Assembly (NCBI GenBank): GCA_964534275.1
Contig: CAZHQG010000012.1
Coordinates: 1 to 64,000, forward strand
Reading direction: 5' to 3'
Origin: HRBIN30 sp964534275
GTDB taxonomy: Bacteria > Desulfobacterota > Binatia > HRBIN30
Length of the DNA stretch: 64,000 nucleotides
Positions within the stretch are counted from its first letter, which is position 1, and each line of letters opens with the position of its first letter. The position numbers and the translations under genes were made by a program. This document shows positions 52,172-61,200 of this stretch, piece by piece. The notes under the pieces were generated by a model. That model did not search any database. It was not told the origin of the DNA and saw only the letters and a program-made list of their open reading frames with translations.

Positions 52172-52199
52172 CGTCACGGTGTCCCGTGACGGGGACAAG
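52172..52199 (+). promoter_or_regulatory. Two mutually exclusive hairpins upstream of the histidine kinase
   Basis: CGTCACGG (52172-52179) and CCGTGACG (52184-52191) form one stem with loop TGTC. Overlapping it, TGTCCC (52180-52185) and GGGACA (52192-52197) form a second stem with a 6-base loop. The two cannot form together. This could be an operator-like dyad or an RNA switch in the leader of the kinase gene. Confidence 0.35.
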
Positions 52200-52237
52200 T
52201 GGTTTAGGGAACGTTCTATGCTGGGTTGGGCGGCACT

Positions 52238-53507
52238 ATGAGAAGGCTTGTGGCCACAGAGGGCATGCCGGCGCGTCTGATTCTGCTGCGCTGGGTGCTG
52301 GTGTTGGCCACCGTGTATCTCGTGTGGTTCAGCAATCGGAGCGGACCGATTCCGTGGGTGGTGCCCGTGTACATTCTGGCGTACCTGTTGTCCACTCCGC
52401 TCGTCCACGCGTTCGTCCGGCGCCACGCGTTCGACCGACGGGTGCTCACAGGGCTCGTAGCGTTCGATGTTTGCTGGGTGAGCGTCGGGCTCCTCCTTGG
52501 TGCATCGGGAGCAAGTCGATTTCTACCCTGTGGTATTCCTGACGTTGTTTATCGCCGCTGTCGCACTGGATCTTCGAGGCGCCGTGGCCGCTGCGGTGCT
52601 TCTGGGCTCGGTGCATCTTGCAACCGCCGCAGCGAGTTTGCCTGGCGCGCTGTGGACCCGACCGGAGGAGCTGTTGCGGCTTCCGTTCTTGCTGGCTGCC
52701 GCTTCCTTCTTTGGGTATCTCTGCCAGCAACAGCGCCGCCGCGCGCGGCGGGAACATCAGTTGCGGCGCCAGCGAGAACGGCTGGAAGCGCTTGCTGCAG
52801 CAGCGCATGACATTCGCAGTCCGCTGGCCAACGTCGTCACCCTGACGGAAATGGTTTTGGAGGGCGACGCCGGACCGCTGACCGAGGAGCAGCGCGACCT
52901 CATCGAGCGTGCCCATGCAGACTTGTGGCGCGTAGTCCGGCGGGCAACCAATTTGATGGACGCTGCTCGCCTGGATAACCAAGCGCTACCGTTCGAGTTC
53001 GAAACCGTGGATCTGGCTCAGGTGGTCGAAGAAGTTGTCGGTTCGATGGGTTCTGCTGCGCGCATCCGAAAAGTGCGCCTGCAACTGGAACGTGTCGCCG
53101 AGGAGACCCTGGTCAAAGCCGACCGGGCGCAACTCGAGCGGGTGGTGAGCAATCTCTTGGACAACGCGATCAAGTACTCGCCCGTTCGTGGCGAGATTCG
53201 CCTCCGCGTTTCCAATCCGCGTGTTGGCTGGGTCGTCGTGGAAGTGATCGACCAAGGTCCAGGGATCCCTCAGGAAGAGCGTGCCTCGCTGTTTCGCCCG
53301 TACACACGGATGCACGCTGGCCCGCCGCTCTCCGGTAGTGGGCTCGGGTTGTACATCGTGCGCAAAATTGTCGAGGGCCACCGTGGAACGGTGACCTCAG
53401 AGTCCGGCCCCAGCGGTGGGACCTGCGCCCGCGTCATGCTGCCACTCGCTAAAGTGGCAAACCCGACCGACCACCGTCCAGCGAAACCTGTGGCCAGCGC
53501 AGGTTGA
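52238..53507 (+). CDS. Membrane sensor histidine kinase, reading frame interrupted
   Basis: A sensor kinase gene split over two frames. The 5' part (52238 to about 52510) encodes at least three membrane helices; the expected continuation lies in another frame as EQVDFYPVVFLTLFIAAV, joined near 52500 by a one-base shift. Downstream are the H box HDIRSPLANV, the N box SNLLDNAIKYSP, G1 DQGPGIP, the F box FRPYTR and G2 GSGLGLYIV, so the kinase core is intact. Either a sequencing error or a real frameshift mutation explains it. If the gene is really broken, a remaining start at 52497 would give a kinase lacking most of its sensor. No response regulator lies beside it. Confidence 0.75.
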
Positions 53508-53519
53508 TGCATGTAGCCG

Positions 53520-54662
53520 CTACCGGCCACGCTGGTGCAGCAAGCTGGTCACTGCGGCTAGGAAGCGTTCCACGTCGTCCGCGTTGTTGTAAAAATGCGG
53601 CGCCACCCGGATCCCCCCCTCGCGCACGCGAACGATAAAACCCATTTCGTTGAGCTGCCTCACGAAAACCTCAGGATCGGCATGCACGCGAAAGACCACG
53701 ATGCCTGAGCGCGCGTCGTCCTCCCATGGGCTCACAATTTCCGCACCCAGAGATCGAAGACCTGTTGCGAAGCGTTCGGTGACCGCTGAAATACGGCCCC
53801 AAACTTCATCCATGCCCACTTCGAGCAAGAGCTCGACCGCTGCGCCCAAAGCATGGATGCCGAGGTGGGGCAAAGTACCAGATTCGAACTTGAGGGCATC
53901 GCGTCGGGGTTCGAAGTGATAAGGCAGATACGTGTCCGCATCGTCGACACTTTTCCAGCCTTGCAACACCGAGCTTAGCTGCTCGACGACCCGATCCGAC
54001 ACGTAGAGAAAACCGCAGCCTTCGGGAGCCAGGAGCCACTTGTGGCCACCCACCGCCAGGCAGTCGATTCCCGCTCGCTCCACGTTCAAGGGAATTGCCC
54101 CCACGCCCTGAATTCCGTCCACACAAAAAAGCCACCCCCGCGCGTGACACAACTCGGCCAAGCTCGCCAAGTCGTTGCGTGCGCCAGTAAGCCAGTCGAC
54201 AAAGCTCACAGCCACAACACGCGTGCGGGCATCCGCAGCAGCAACGACGTCATCGGGTCGCACGCGCCCGTTGCGGCGCGGAATCAAGCGGGTGGCCACT
54301 CCGCGGGCCTGCAACGCAAACCACGGGTACACGTTCGATGGATATTCTCTGTCCACAGCAATGACGTTGTCCCCCTCTCGCCAAGGCAACCCCGCGGCAA
54401 CGAGGGACAAGCCTTCCGAGGTGTTTTTCACGAACGCAATTTCGTGCGCACGCGCGCCGATCAAATCCGCGCAGCGGGCACGCACCTGCTCGCTGCGTTC
54501 TTCCCACCACTGGTTGCGTCGTGGATCGATCCGCAAGGCGCTTTCCAAGAACGCAGATACAGCCGCCTGCACACGAAGCGAGATTGGCGACACCCCAGCG
54601 TGATTGAGGTGCACCAACTGCTCGGTTACGGGAAACAAGGTCCGCCAGCGATTTTCCGTCAT
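53520..54662 (-). CDS. Class V aminotransferase (cysteine desulfurase-like fold)
   Basis: A PLP enzyme of about 380 residues. The PLP lysine is in VGGHKWLLAPEG, the preceding Asp in DGIQGVGAIPL, and the N terminus LVHLNHAGVSPIS is typical of class V enzymes related to isopenicillin-N epimerases and cysteine desulfurases. The active-site cysteine loop of IscS-type desulfurases is not evident, so a transaminase, lyase or epimerase role is as likely. It is divergent from the pseudouridine synthase. The ATG at 54662 is preferred to a TTG nine codons upstream. Confidence 0.85.
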   Translation of the reverse strand: MTENRWRTLFPVTEQLVHLNHAGVSPISLRVQAAVSAFLESALRIDPRRNQWWEERSEQVRARCADLIGARAHEIAFVKNTSEGLSLVAAGLPWREGDNVIAVDREYPSNVYPWFALQARGVATRLIPRRNGRVRPDDVVAAADARTRVVAVSFVDWLTGARNDLASLAELCHARGWLFCVDGIQGVGAIPLNVERAGIDCLAVGGHKWLLAPEGCGFLYVSDRVVEQLSSVLQGWKSVDDADTYLPYHFEPRRDALKFESGTLPHLGIHALGAAVELLLEVGMDEVWGRISAVTERFATGLRSLGAEIVSPWEDDARSGIVVFRVHADPEVFVRQLNEMGFIVRVREGGIRVAPHFYNNADDVERFLAAVTSLLHQRGR

Positions 54663-54703
54663 GGATGCAGTACCTACCTTCTCGAGCAACCAAGACCAAG
54701 TCG

Positions 54704-55699
54704 ATGGAGAATCAGATGGACCCTCAAAAACCTTTCCAATCGATTCCAGTCACTGCGGAACATGAAGGCGAGCGTCTCGACGCCTTCGTCGCCGAGGTGC
54801 TTCCGGCTTTGTCTCGGCGGGCCGTTCGAGAGGCAATCCGGTGCGGGCAGGTTATGGTCAACGGCCGCCGCCTCGGCAAAGGCTACCGGGTCCGCGCCGG
54901 CGACGTCGTGGAAGTTGCCATGGAGCTTTCGGCGGCGGAGAAACTCCAACCGAACCCGGAATTACCTGTCAGCATTCTCTACACCGACGAGCATCTCGTT
55001 GTGGTGAACAAGCCAGCAGGCTTACCGAGCCACGCGTTGCGGCCATACGAGCGCAACACCGTCGCCAACTTTCTCCTCGCACATTTTCCGGAAATGGCTG
55101 CGCTGTCGCACGCCGGACTCGAAGCAGGACTGGTACACCGGCTGGATACGGATACGTCTGGAGCGTTGCTCGCTGCTCGTACGGCAGAGGCCCGGGCGGC
55201 GATGCGTGCGCAGTTTGCCGCACACGCCGTACGGAAGGAGTACATCGCTCTGGTCGCAGGAAGTGTTTGCGAACCTGGCACCGTTCAGTTTCCTTTGACA
55301 CACGACCCGCACACTCCCGGGAAAGTCAGGATCGCGCAAGGCGAAGAGGGCCGTGAAGCAACAACCTACTTCTGGCCATTAGAACGCTACCAGGAGTACA
55401 CGCTCCTCCGCGTGGAAATCCGCACTGGAGTACTGCACCAAATTCGCGCCCACTTGGCGGCGATCGGCCACCCGATCATAGGCGATCGTCTTTACGGTTC
55501 GGCGCATGCAGATCTGGCGCGCCAATTTCTGCACGCCACGCGGCTGGTGTTCCAGCACCCAATGACAGGCCGCCAGTTCCAGGTGAGTGCACCTTTGCCC
55601 GAGGACCTCGAAGACGTTCTCCGCCGGTTGCGTCGACACGAACGGGAACTCTATCGTGCGAGCCGGCCACGCCGTCGCCAGCTCGCGCGCCGCCGTTAG
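54704..55699 (+). CDS. RluA/RluD-family pseudouridine synthase
   Basis: Converts uridine to pseudouridine in rRNA. An N-terminal S4 RNA-binding domain (RRAVREAIRCGQVMVNGRRLGKGYRVRAGDVVEV) is followed by the catalytic domain with HRLDTDTSG (catalytic Asp) and HQIRAHLAAIGHPIIGDRLYG. The DTDTSG reads T where most RluD have K. The C-terminal tail is Arg-rich. The start is one of several in-frame ATG; 54704 or 54716 are the likely ones. It is the 5' neighbour of an oppositely oriented PLP gene. Confidence 0.93.
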   Translation: MENQMDPQKPFQSIPVTAEHEGERLDAFVAEVLPALSRRAVREAIRCGQVMVNGRRLGKGYRVRAGDVVEVAMELSAAEKLQPNPELPVSILYTDEHLVVVNKPAGLPSHALRPYERNTVANFLLAHFPEMAALSHAGLEAGLVHRLDTDTSGALLAARTAEARAAMRAQFAAHAVRKEYIALVAGSVCEPGTVQFPLTHDPHTPGKVRIAQGEEGREATTYFWPLERYQEYTLLRVEIRTGVLHQIRAHLAAIGHPIIGDRLYGSAHADLARQFLHATRLVFQHPMTGRQFQVSAPLPEDLEDVLRRLRRHERELYRASRPRRRQLARRR

Positions 55700-55711
55700 A
55701 GAGGGAAACCT

Positions 55712-56077
55712 TCAGGCCGCGACTTGTTTGCCTTTGCTCTTCGCCTTGGCGCAGGCGGCGCACATGTTGCGCTGGTTGTTCGGATCTTCGACCAAACCTT
55801 CGTCCAGGTTATGGCAGATCTTTTTGCACTCGAAGCAGATGAAGTAGATGCCGTCGATGGTCTTGTTGATTCGCTCTCGGTTCAAAATGCGCCCTTTAAG
55901 CTTTTCGATGCGAATACCAAGAAGCTCCTCGTACTGGCGTTTAATTTTCCGGCGCCCCGCTTCGTCTTTTGGTAGGCCCTCTTCTTCGCTCTCGCCCGCC
56001 AGCTCCGGATCGAGCAGCCGCAAATTCTTCTTTGCACGGCTCTTCGCGGTTTTGGTTTTTTTCGACGTCCGTGCCAT
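55712..56077 (-). CDS. Zinc-ribbon hypothetical protein
   Basis: A 121-residue basic protein. A Lys/Arg-rich N terminus (MARTSKKTKTAKSRAKKN) precedes a helical middle part and a C-terminal ribbon with CFEC (plus KKICHN) and CAAC, likely to bind one zinc ion. Nucleic-acid or ribosome binding is a guess. AGGAGG lies 6 bases before the ATG. It ends 12 bases from the pseudouridine synthase stop (convergent) and lies downstream of another zinc-ribbon gene. Confidence 0.65.
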   Translation of the reverse strand: MARTSKKTKTAKSRAKKNLRLLDPELAGESEEEGLPKDEAGRRKIKRQYEELLGIRIEKLKGRILNRERINKTIDGIYFICFECKKICHNLDEGLVEDPNNQRNMCAACAKAKSKGKQVAA

Positions 56078-56107
56078 GCGCACCTCCTGTTGCGTTACGC
56101 GATTTGC

Positions 56108-56275
56108 TTAACGCGTTCTTCGCGTATACCCGCAGTTTTTGTCGCACACCCAGAAAAACCCGTGCGGCCCAAAGCCGGTGAATTTCACCACGCGCACATC
56201 GGCGCCGCAGTTCGGGCAGGAGCGTTTTTCTTGCACGCCCCCTTTTTCTGCTGTCTTTGCCTTCTTCTCTGCCAT
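56108..56275 (-). CDS. Small zinc-ribbon protein
   Basis: A 55-residue protein with CPNCG and CDKNC separated by about 25 residues (VRVVKFTGFGPHGFFWV), a compact zinc-ribbon pattern, followed by a basic GYTRRTR tail. GGAGG lies 7 bases upstream of the ATG at 56275. It is immediately upstream of the other zinc-ribbon gene and probably co-transcribed. No family recognised; a ribosome- or RNA-associated miniprotein is possible. Confidence 0.65.
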   Translation of the reverse strand: MAEKKAKTAEKGGVQEKRSCPNCGADVRVVKFTGFGPHGFFWVCDKNCGYTRRTR

Positions 56276-56462
56276 GGGGGGAACCTCCAAAGAGCCTGCC
56301 AGTTAGTTCGGCAAACCTCGTCCGTAACTCAGCCGGGCGTCAGCGATTCGCCAATTCGAGCGTGGGACACAGAACGCCGACACGGCGCTACGCGTTAGCC
56401 AAGCGCCCCAATCGAGTCAACAAGGGTTCGACTCACGGGACGTACGCGGAAACACAACGCTG

Positions 56463-58880
56463 CTATGGCGACGGCCGGCATTGCAAAACGAGCGTGTCCG
56501 GATCCACCGCACCGTTGCCTGCAGCAAGTAAGATCCGCACCCGCCGCGTTCCCGGCAGGGATCCGCGCGTTGTTCGACGCACCGGTACGGTGAGCAACAC
56601 TTCGCCACTGCACCAATCGTTTGCCCACAGGGGTGTACCCACCTGAGAAAGCACGCCCCGCTCGTACACCGTGAGCCCAAAACCTCCACTGCCAAACACA
56701 GCCCGCAAAGCGGCCAAGTTCGCCTGGTCCGCGGGATCCGCACTCCGGTTGTCCGGCCTGCGCAGATCCACCAGCGTTGCCCCCGCAGCGAAGCATGTGG
56801 GCAAGCGTGGATCGCGATTGTTCAGGCAAAAGTGCACGGGGATGGAACATGTGCCGTTTGTGGCATCCCCATCGCGGTCGCACGTCGGCTCCCCATCCAC
56901 GCAAACAATTCGGTTCAATGGCACACCGGCACGATTCCGTGGCGCCGGTTCCGGCACTGCGAACTCGAGATGACAGTCTTTGGCACCCGCCCCACGACCG
57001 GGCGCACAGGGATTCCCAGGGGCCACGCCGATGCACAGTGCCGGAGGCGGAGTCGTTGTGGGCGTCGGGGTCGCTGAAGGTGGCGGCGTCGCGGTCGCGG
57101 TGACGGTGTTGGTTACCGTGCGAGTGGCTGTCGGAGTGCGCGAGACGGTCGGGCTGGCGCTTGGAGTCGGAGTTGGAGATGCCGTCGGAGAAGCACTGAT
57201 GCTCGGCGTCGCCGTGGGCACGGCGGTGAAGGTAAACGTAGCCACTGCTGTGGCCGAGGGCGTCTGCGTAGGGGAGCGGGTAGCGGTCATCGAAGGCGTT
57301 GCTGTCATTGTCGCTGTACGTGTTGGAGAAAACGAACCCGTTGGGATCGGAGTGCTGGTCGGACTCAGAGTTGCCGAGGGGCTCCACGTCGCGGTTGCCG
57401 TCGGCACGAGTGTCGCCGTCGCCGTTGCCGTGAACGTAAAAGTGGGAGAAGGAGTGAGCGTCGCGGTAGAGCTTGGCGTCGCGGTGGAGCTTGGCAGCGC
57501 GGTGGGGGTGTGGCTCGGGGGAGGCGTGGTGGTAGCCGTCGGGGTCCCGGTAGGCGTCGCGGTCGGATTCGCCTTCACGATCACGAACGTGTCGAACACC
57601 ACGTTGTTTCGGTCGACGGCTTGAACCGTGAGCGTGGTATCATTTGTGATGCGTACTGCAGCATGGTGGTAGCGCGCAAAACTGCAGTAGTTGGAGGGCC
57701 CACCCGGGCAATCTTGCGCAAGCCACGGGCAATACGTTTTGCTTCCAAACAATGGCTGACGGTAGGGCCCGTTGGCGTCCACGTTGGCAGCCGAGTCCAG
57801 CGCTGCACCACCTCCGCCGGTCATGATGTACACGGTTCCTTTGCCATCTTGCCCCGCCGAGCCATCGGGAAAGTATTCGTCCCAGTACTTGCTCCGCTCG
57901 TAAATGTGGTCGTGACCGGTAAACACAATGTCCACGCCGTACGTTTCGAACAACGGTCCCCACTGACTGCGCACGGTCAAGTCGCTGCCAATGGAGGCTA
58001 AGCCGTTCGCGCACGAGTACGGCGTTTGATGCAAGAACACGATCTTCCATTTGCGGGTCGTGGTAGCAAGTTGGTTTTCAATCCACGCTCGCTGCGTGGA
58101 GTTGAGCGCAGGAGAATTGGCGTCGAGACCGAGAAACAATACGTTGCCGCTCTCCAATGCCCAGTAGCGCTCTTCTTGACCAGCGGGAGCGTTGGGAGGC
58201 ATTTGCAACATCCGGATTTCTGCAGACGAGGCCCAGTTGCTCGCCCCTACGCTATTCAGGTCATGGTTGCCGAGTACCGGGAAAAACATCGCTCGCCGGA
58301 ACAACACCGAGTAAGCCGGGAGCGCATTGCTATCCCAGTCCGATTGCGTGCCGTTTTGGTAAGCGTTGTCCCCCACTGTAAACACCAGCGGCGGATCGGC
58401 CGCGTTTTGGTTGTTTGCAACGTCGTAGTAAGCCGTCGCTCCGGAGCCCCAGTCGCCGATCACCGTAAAGAAAATCTCACCGGGATCTCCGGGCGCTCGT
58501 AAAGTGGTGAAGTACGTGTCGAGCGACACCGGCTGCAATACCACGCCGTTGCTTGAGAGTTGGTAATAGTAACGGGTTCCCGGTGTGAGCCCCGTGAGAC
58601 GCACGCTATGACACGTTCCCGCGTTCCCAACCTCGCAGCTTCCCGCAGCAGGAACGAACACCGATTGCCCCAAGGCCGTCGTCGTTCCGTACTCCACCGT
58701 GCTGTCCCCGGGGGAATCGGTCCACCACAAAATTGTCATGGTCGTGGGATCGTTGTCGGGGTTTTGCAACAACGGCCCCCGCGTAACCACCAGTGCCTGC
58801 AATGACGCAGCCCACACCAAAGCAGCGAACACCGCTACCGAGCAGCGCCACCCCCAGTGCCAACCTCTCCCACTGCGCAT
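56463..58880 (-). CDS. Exported purple-acid-phosphatase-like metallophosphoesterase with TPT linker
   Basis: An 805-residue exported enzyme. After a signal peptide an N-terminal fibronectin-like domain (about 30-130; TVEYGTTTALGQS) leads to a metallophosphoesterase core with GDWG (142-145), GDNAYQ (170-175), GNHD (204-207), LHQTPY and GHDHIYER (322-329), the metal ligands of purple acid phosphatases. A TPT linker (438-613) precedes an unrecognised Cys-containing domain (614-805; CVDGEPTCDRDGDATNGTC and PVHFCLNNRDPRLPTC). Phosphate release from organic esters outside the cell is a likely role. It is a single transcription unit. Confidence 0.85.
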   Translation of the reverse strand: MRSGRGWHWGWRCSVAVFAALVWAASLQALVVTRGPLLQNPDNDPTTMTILWWTDSPGDSTVEYGTTTALGQSVFVPAAGSCEVGNAGTCHSVRLTGLTPGTRYYYQLSSNGVVLQPVSLDTYFTTLRAPGDPGEIFFTVIGDWGSGATAYYDVANNQNAADPPLVFTVGDNAYQNGTQSDWDSNALPAYSVLFRRAMFFPVLGNHDLNSVGASNWASSAEIRMLQMPPNAPAGQEERYWALESGNVLFLGLDANSPALNSTQRAWIENQLATTTRKWKIVFLHQTPYSCANGLASIGSDLTVRSQWGPLFETYGVDIVFTGHDHIYERSKYWDEYFPDGSAGQDGKGTVYIMTGGGGAALDSAANVDANGPYRQPLFGSKTYCPWLAQDCPGGPSNYCSFARYHHAAVRITNDTTLTVQAVDRNNVVFDTFVIVKANPTATPTGTPTATTTPPPSHTPTALPSSTATPSSTATLTPSPTFTFTATATATLVPTATATWSPSATLSPTSTPIPTGSFSPTRTATMTATPSMTATRSPTQTPSATAVATFTFTAVPTATPSISASPTASPTPTPSASPTVSRTPTATRTVTNTVTATATPPPSATPTPTTTPPPALCIGVAPGNPCAPGRGAGAKDCHLEFAVPEPAPRNRAGVPLNRIVCVDGEPTCDRDGDATNGTCSIPVHFCLNNRDPRLPTCFAAGATLVDLRRPDNRSADPADQANLAALRAVFGSGGFGLTVYERGVLSQVGTPLWANDWCSGEVLLTVPVRRTTRGSLPGTRRVRILLAAGNGAVDPDTLVLQCRPSP
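57042..57569 (-). repeat. Thr-Pro-Thr coding low-complexity repeat
   Basis: About 0.5 kb of degenerate repeats encoding the linker of the metallophosphoesterase. Confidence 0.8.
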
Positions 58881-59185
58881 TGCACCTGCCTACGCGAGCG
58901 GCCCCGCTTATGTCAAGACTAACCGTGACCCATCGAGTACTCACGATCGCGAGAAGTCGCTGACGGTTTCGGCCACCGAGGCTCGCCTCGAGCAGTCATG
59001 CGGGGCTCTATGCTGCGCATCACTGGGACCGCACCGATCCAGGGTCGTGGCTTACGCGCTTTGGCGTACAGGCCACCTCGCTCGCGACCGCTCCTCGTTG
59101 CCGATGCTCGTGCGCGGTGTGAGCTCCCCTTGCCAGCCAACACGCGCTTTTCTAGTCAAGTGCGGCGTTCTTGAGCCCAAGCCAT
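58881..59185. other. Intergenic region without a recognised gene
   Basis: About 305 bases between the phosphatase start and tRNA-Phe. It should contain the phosphatase promoter (minus) and the tRNA promoter (plus), but neither is convincing. No repeats or conserved frame. Confidence 0.5.
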
Positions 59186-59244
<59 letters not shown>

Positions 59245-59258
<14 letters not shown>

Positions 59259-60261
59259 TCGTTGGCCCGCCAGGGTGCTTGGCGGTCAGGTCGGCAACGC
59301 TTACGCTTTGCTGGCGTGCTGCAGCTTCATAGCAAGCTTCCACGATGGCGACTGCGCGCAATCCCTCCTCCAGTGGAATAGGAACCGGCTCGCCAGCTTG
59401 GATTGCGCGTACGAACTCGCGGACAACCTCGCGCACGGTCGGCACGGGCGGAGGAACGGATAACTGCTGCACCTGCGAACCCGTCACGATCGCGGCCCAG
59501 TTCAGAACGTGGTCCCCGATCAGTTGCCCACGTTCACCTGCAATTTCCACCCCGCCGCTCCGGCTCCCGGTGGCCCGCGACCCCGCAACCGTCGCTAACG
59601 TGGTATGGTCGCTCAACCGCAGCACGGCCGCAAAGTTGTCCTCCGTGCGCTTCACCCGCACCTGACTCACCTCGCAACTCACCCGCTCGACCTCGAGTCC
59701 AGACAGGAACCGTACCAAGTCGAAGCAGTGGACCCCAGTGTGCAACACCATCCCGCCGCCAGCGATGGCTGGATCGTCGATCCACCCCGGGCGTGAGGGC
59801 TCGAACCGTTGTCCCAACCGCAAAGCGTGAATGGCGCCAATTTGTGGCAAGGCTTCCATGAACTGCCGTACGACGCCGTTGTACCGCAGCGTTTGCGCTA
59901 CCATGACGGGCAAGTTGTTCTGTTTCACTAGGGAAAGCATTTCGCGCCCGTGGGCCAAGTTCGGAGCAGCAGGCTTCTCGAGCAGCAACGGCTTCCGCTC
60001 CGTTACCGCCGCACGCACGATTTCCCGATGCAACGTTGGGGGAACGACGGCAATGACCGCGTCGACATCGGGGGCAGCAACCAGTTCTCGCCAGTCGTGG
60101 TAGGCCCGGCAGCCATATTCCCGCGCTTGTTCTGCGGCTGCCACAGCATCGCGGCGAGCAATCGCAACCAGCTCCGCACCGAGCGGATCGTGCTTCAGAT
60201 GATTTGCGTAACGTGCTCCGTGGCGGCCCACTCCGATGAGTCCGATGCGCAACTTCGACAC
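59245..60261 (-). CDS. Gfo/Idh/MocA-family oxidoreductase
   Basis: A 338-residue NAD(P)-dependent dehydrogenase, typically acting on sugars or inositols. It begins with the Rossmann motif IGLIGVGRHGARYA. EKP (95-97) contains the catalytic Lys, and GGGMVLHTGVHCFDLVRFL holds the His/Asp region. The substrate is not known. The last codons (GGPTMGRE) are read from the complement of the tRNA-Phe 3' end, which means the stop lies inside the tRNA. The gene is single and divergent from nth. Confidence 0.88.
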
Positions 60262-60570
60262 CGGCCGAGCTTACCTGCGCACGGCACCACCGACAACTCC
60301 CAAGGGACCTCGCCAATGGAAGGTTTCCCATTGTGTGGGGCAAGCTTCGCGAAGCCGTCGCATTCGGCGTCATTCCCCGCTGCGGGCAACTTGGCTAGCA
60401 ACGCCACAATGCGGTCCCGAAGCAAACGCAACACACCATCGTCCCGCGACCAAAACACGACAACGCGTTCGCGGGTTCGGGAACAACGACAATCCAAGAA
60501 AACCCGCTCCCAGCGCAGTCGAACCGGCGCCACGCTTCCCTGTAACGAGACCTTCCCCATCGACACCGTC
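60262..60570. other. Intergenic region between divergent genes
   Basis: About 310 bases between the oxidoreductase and nth. Open frames on both strands have no support. It must hold promoters for both genes; no site stands out. Confidence 0.5.
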
Positions 60571-61200
60571 ATGGAGCGACTGCGGGCAGCAGCGCCAACC
60601 TGGAATGCACCGGTGGTCACCCTCATGGCCAAACAAAATCGGAGCCCGTTTCATGTGCTGCTCGGATGTTTGCTCAGCTTGCGTACGAAGGACGAAACCA
60701 CTGCACAAGCAGTGGAGCGCTTGTTCGCTCTTGGTGAGACTCCCGAAACCCTCGCGCGGGTTCCACTGAAAACTCTGGAAAAAGCGATCTACCCAGTGGG
60801 CTTTTACCGCACGAAAGCCCGGCGCATTCGCGAGATTTGTCGTTTGCTTTTGGAGCGGCACGGGGGCCAGGTGCCCAGCCAATTAGAGGCGTTGCTCGAG
60901 CTTCCCGGCGTCGGGCGCAAGACGGCAAATTTGGTCGTGGCCAAGGGATTTGGCCTGCCCGCCATTTGCGTCGACACTCACGTCCACCGCATCACGAACC
61001 GATGGGGCTATCTGTGCACTCGTACACCCGTCGAAACAGAGTTCGCACTGCGCAAATGTTTGCCCGAGGAATATTGGATCGAAATCAACGATCTCCTAGT
61101 CGCGTTCGGCCAAACCATCTGCAAACCGATATCGCCACGTTGTAGCGCGTGCCCGGTGCACGAGTTTTGTGCTCGGCGAGGAGTACACCGAAGTCGGTAG
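60571..61200 (+). CDS. nth: Endonuclease III
   Basis: DNA glycosylase/AP lyase that removes oxidised pyrimidines in base-excision repair. From the ATG at 60571 it has 209 residues. The HhH motif LPGVGRKTAN contains catalytic Lys117, and Asp135 lies in VDTHVHR. The 4Fe-4S cluster cysteines are C184, C191, C194 and C200 with the standard C-x6-C-x2-C-x5-C spacing. The N terminus upstream of this ATG is open but not family-like. A GTC-ATG context leaves the exact start slightly open. Confidence 0.95.
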   Translation: MERLRAAAPTWNAPVVTLMAKQNRSPFHVLLGCLLSLRTKDETTAQAVERLFALGETPETLARVPLKTLEKAIYPVGFYRTKARRIREICRLLLERHGGQVPSQLEALLELPGVGRKTANLVVAKGFGLPAICVDTHVHRITNRWGYLCTRTPVETEFALRKCLPEEYWIEINDLLVAFGQTICKPISPRCSACPVHEFCARRGVHRSR

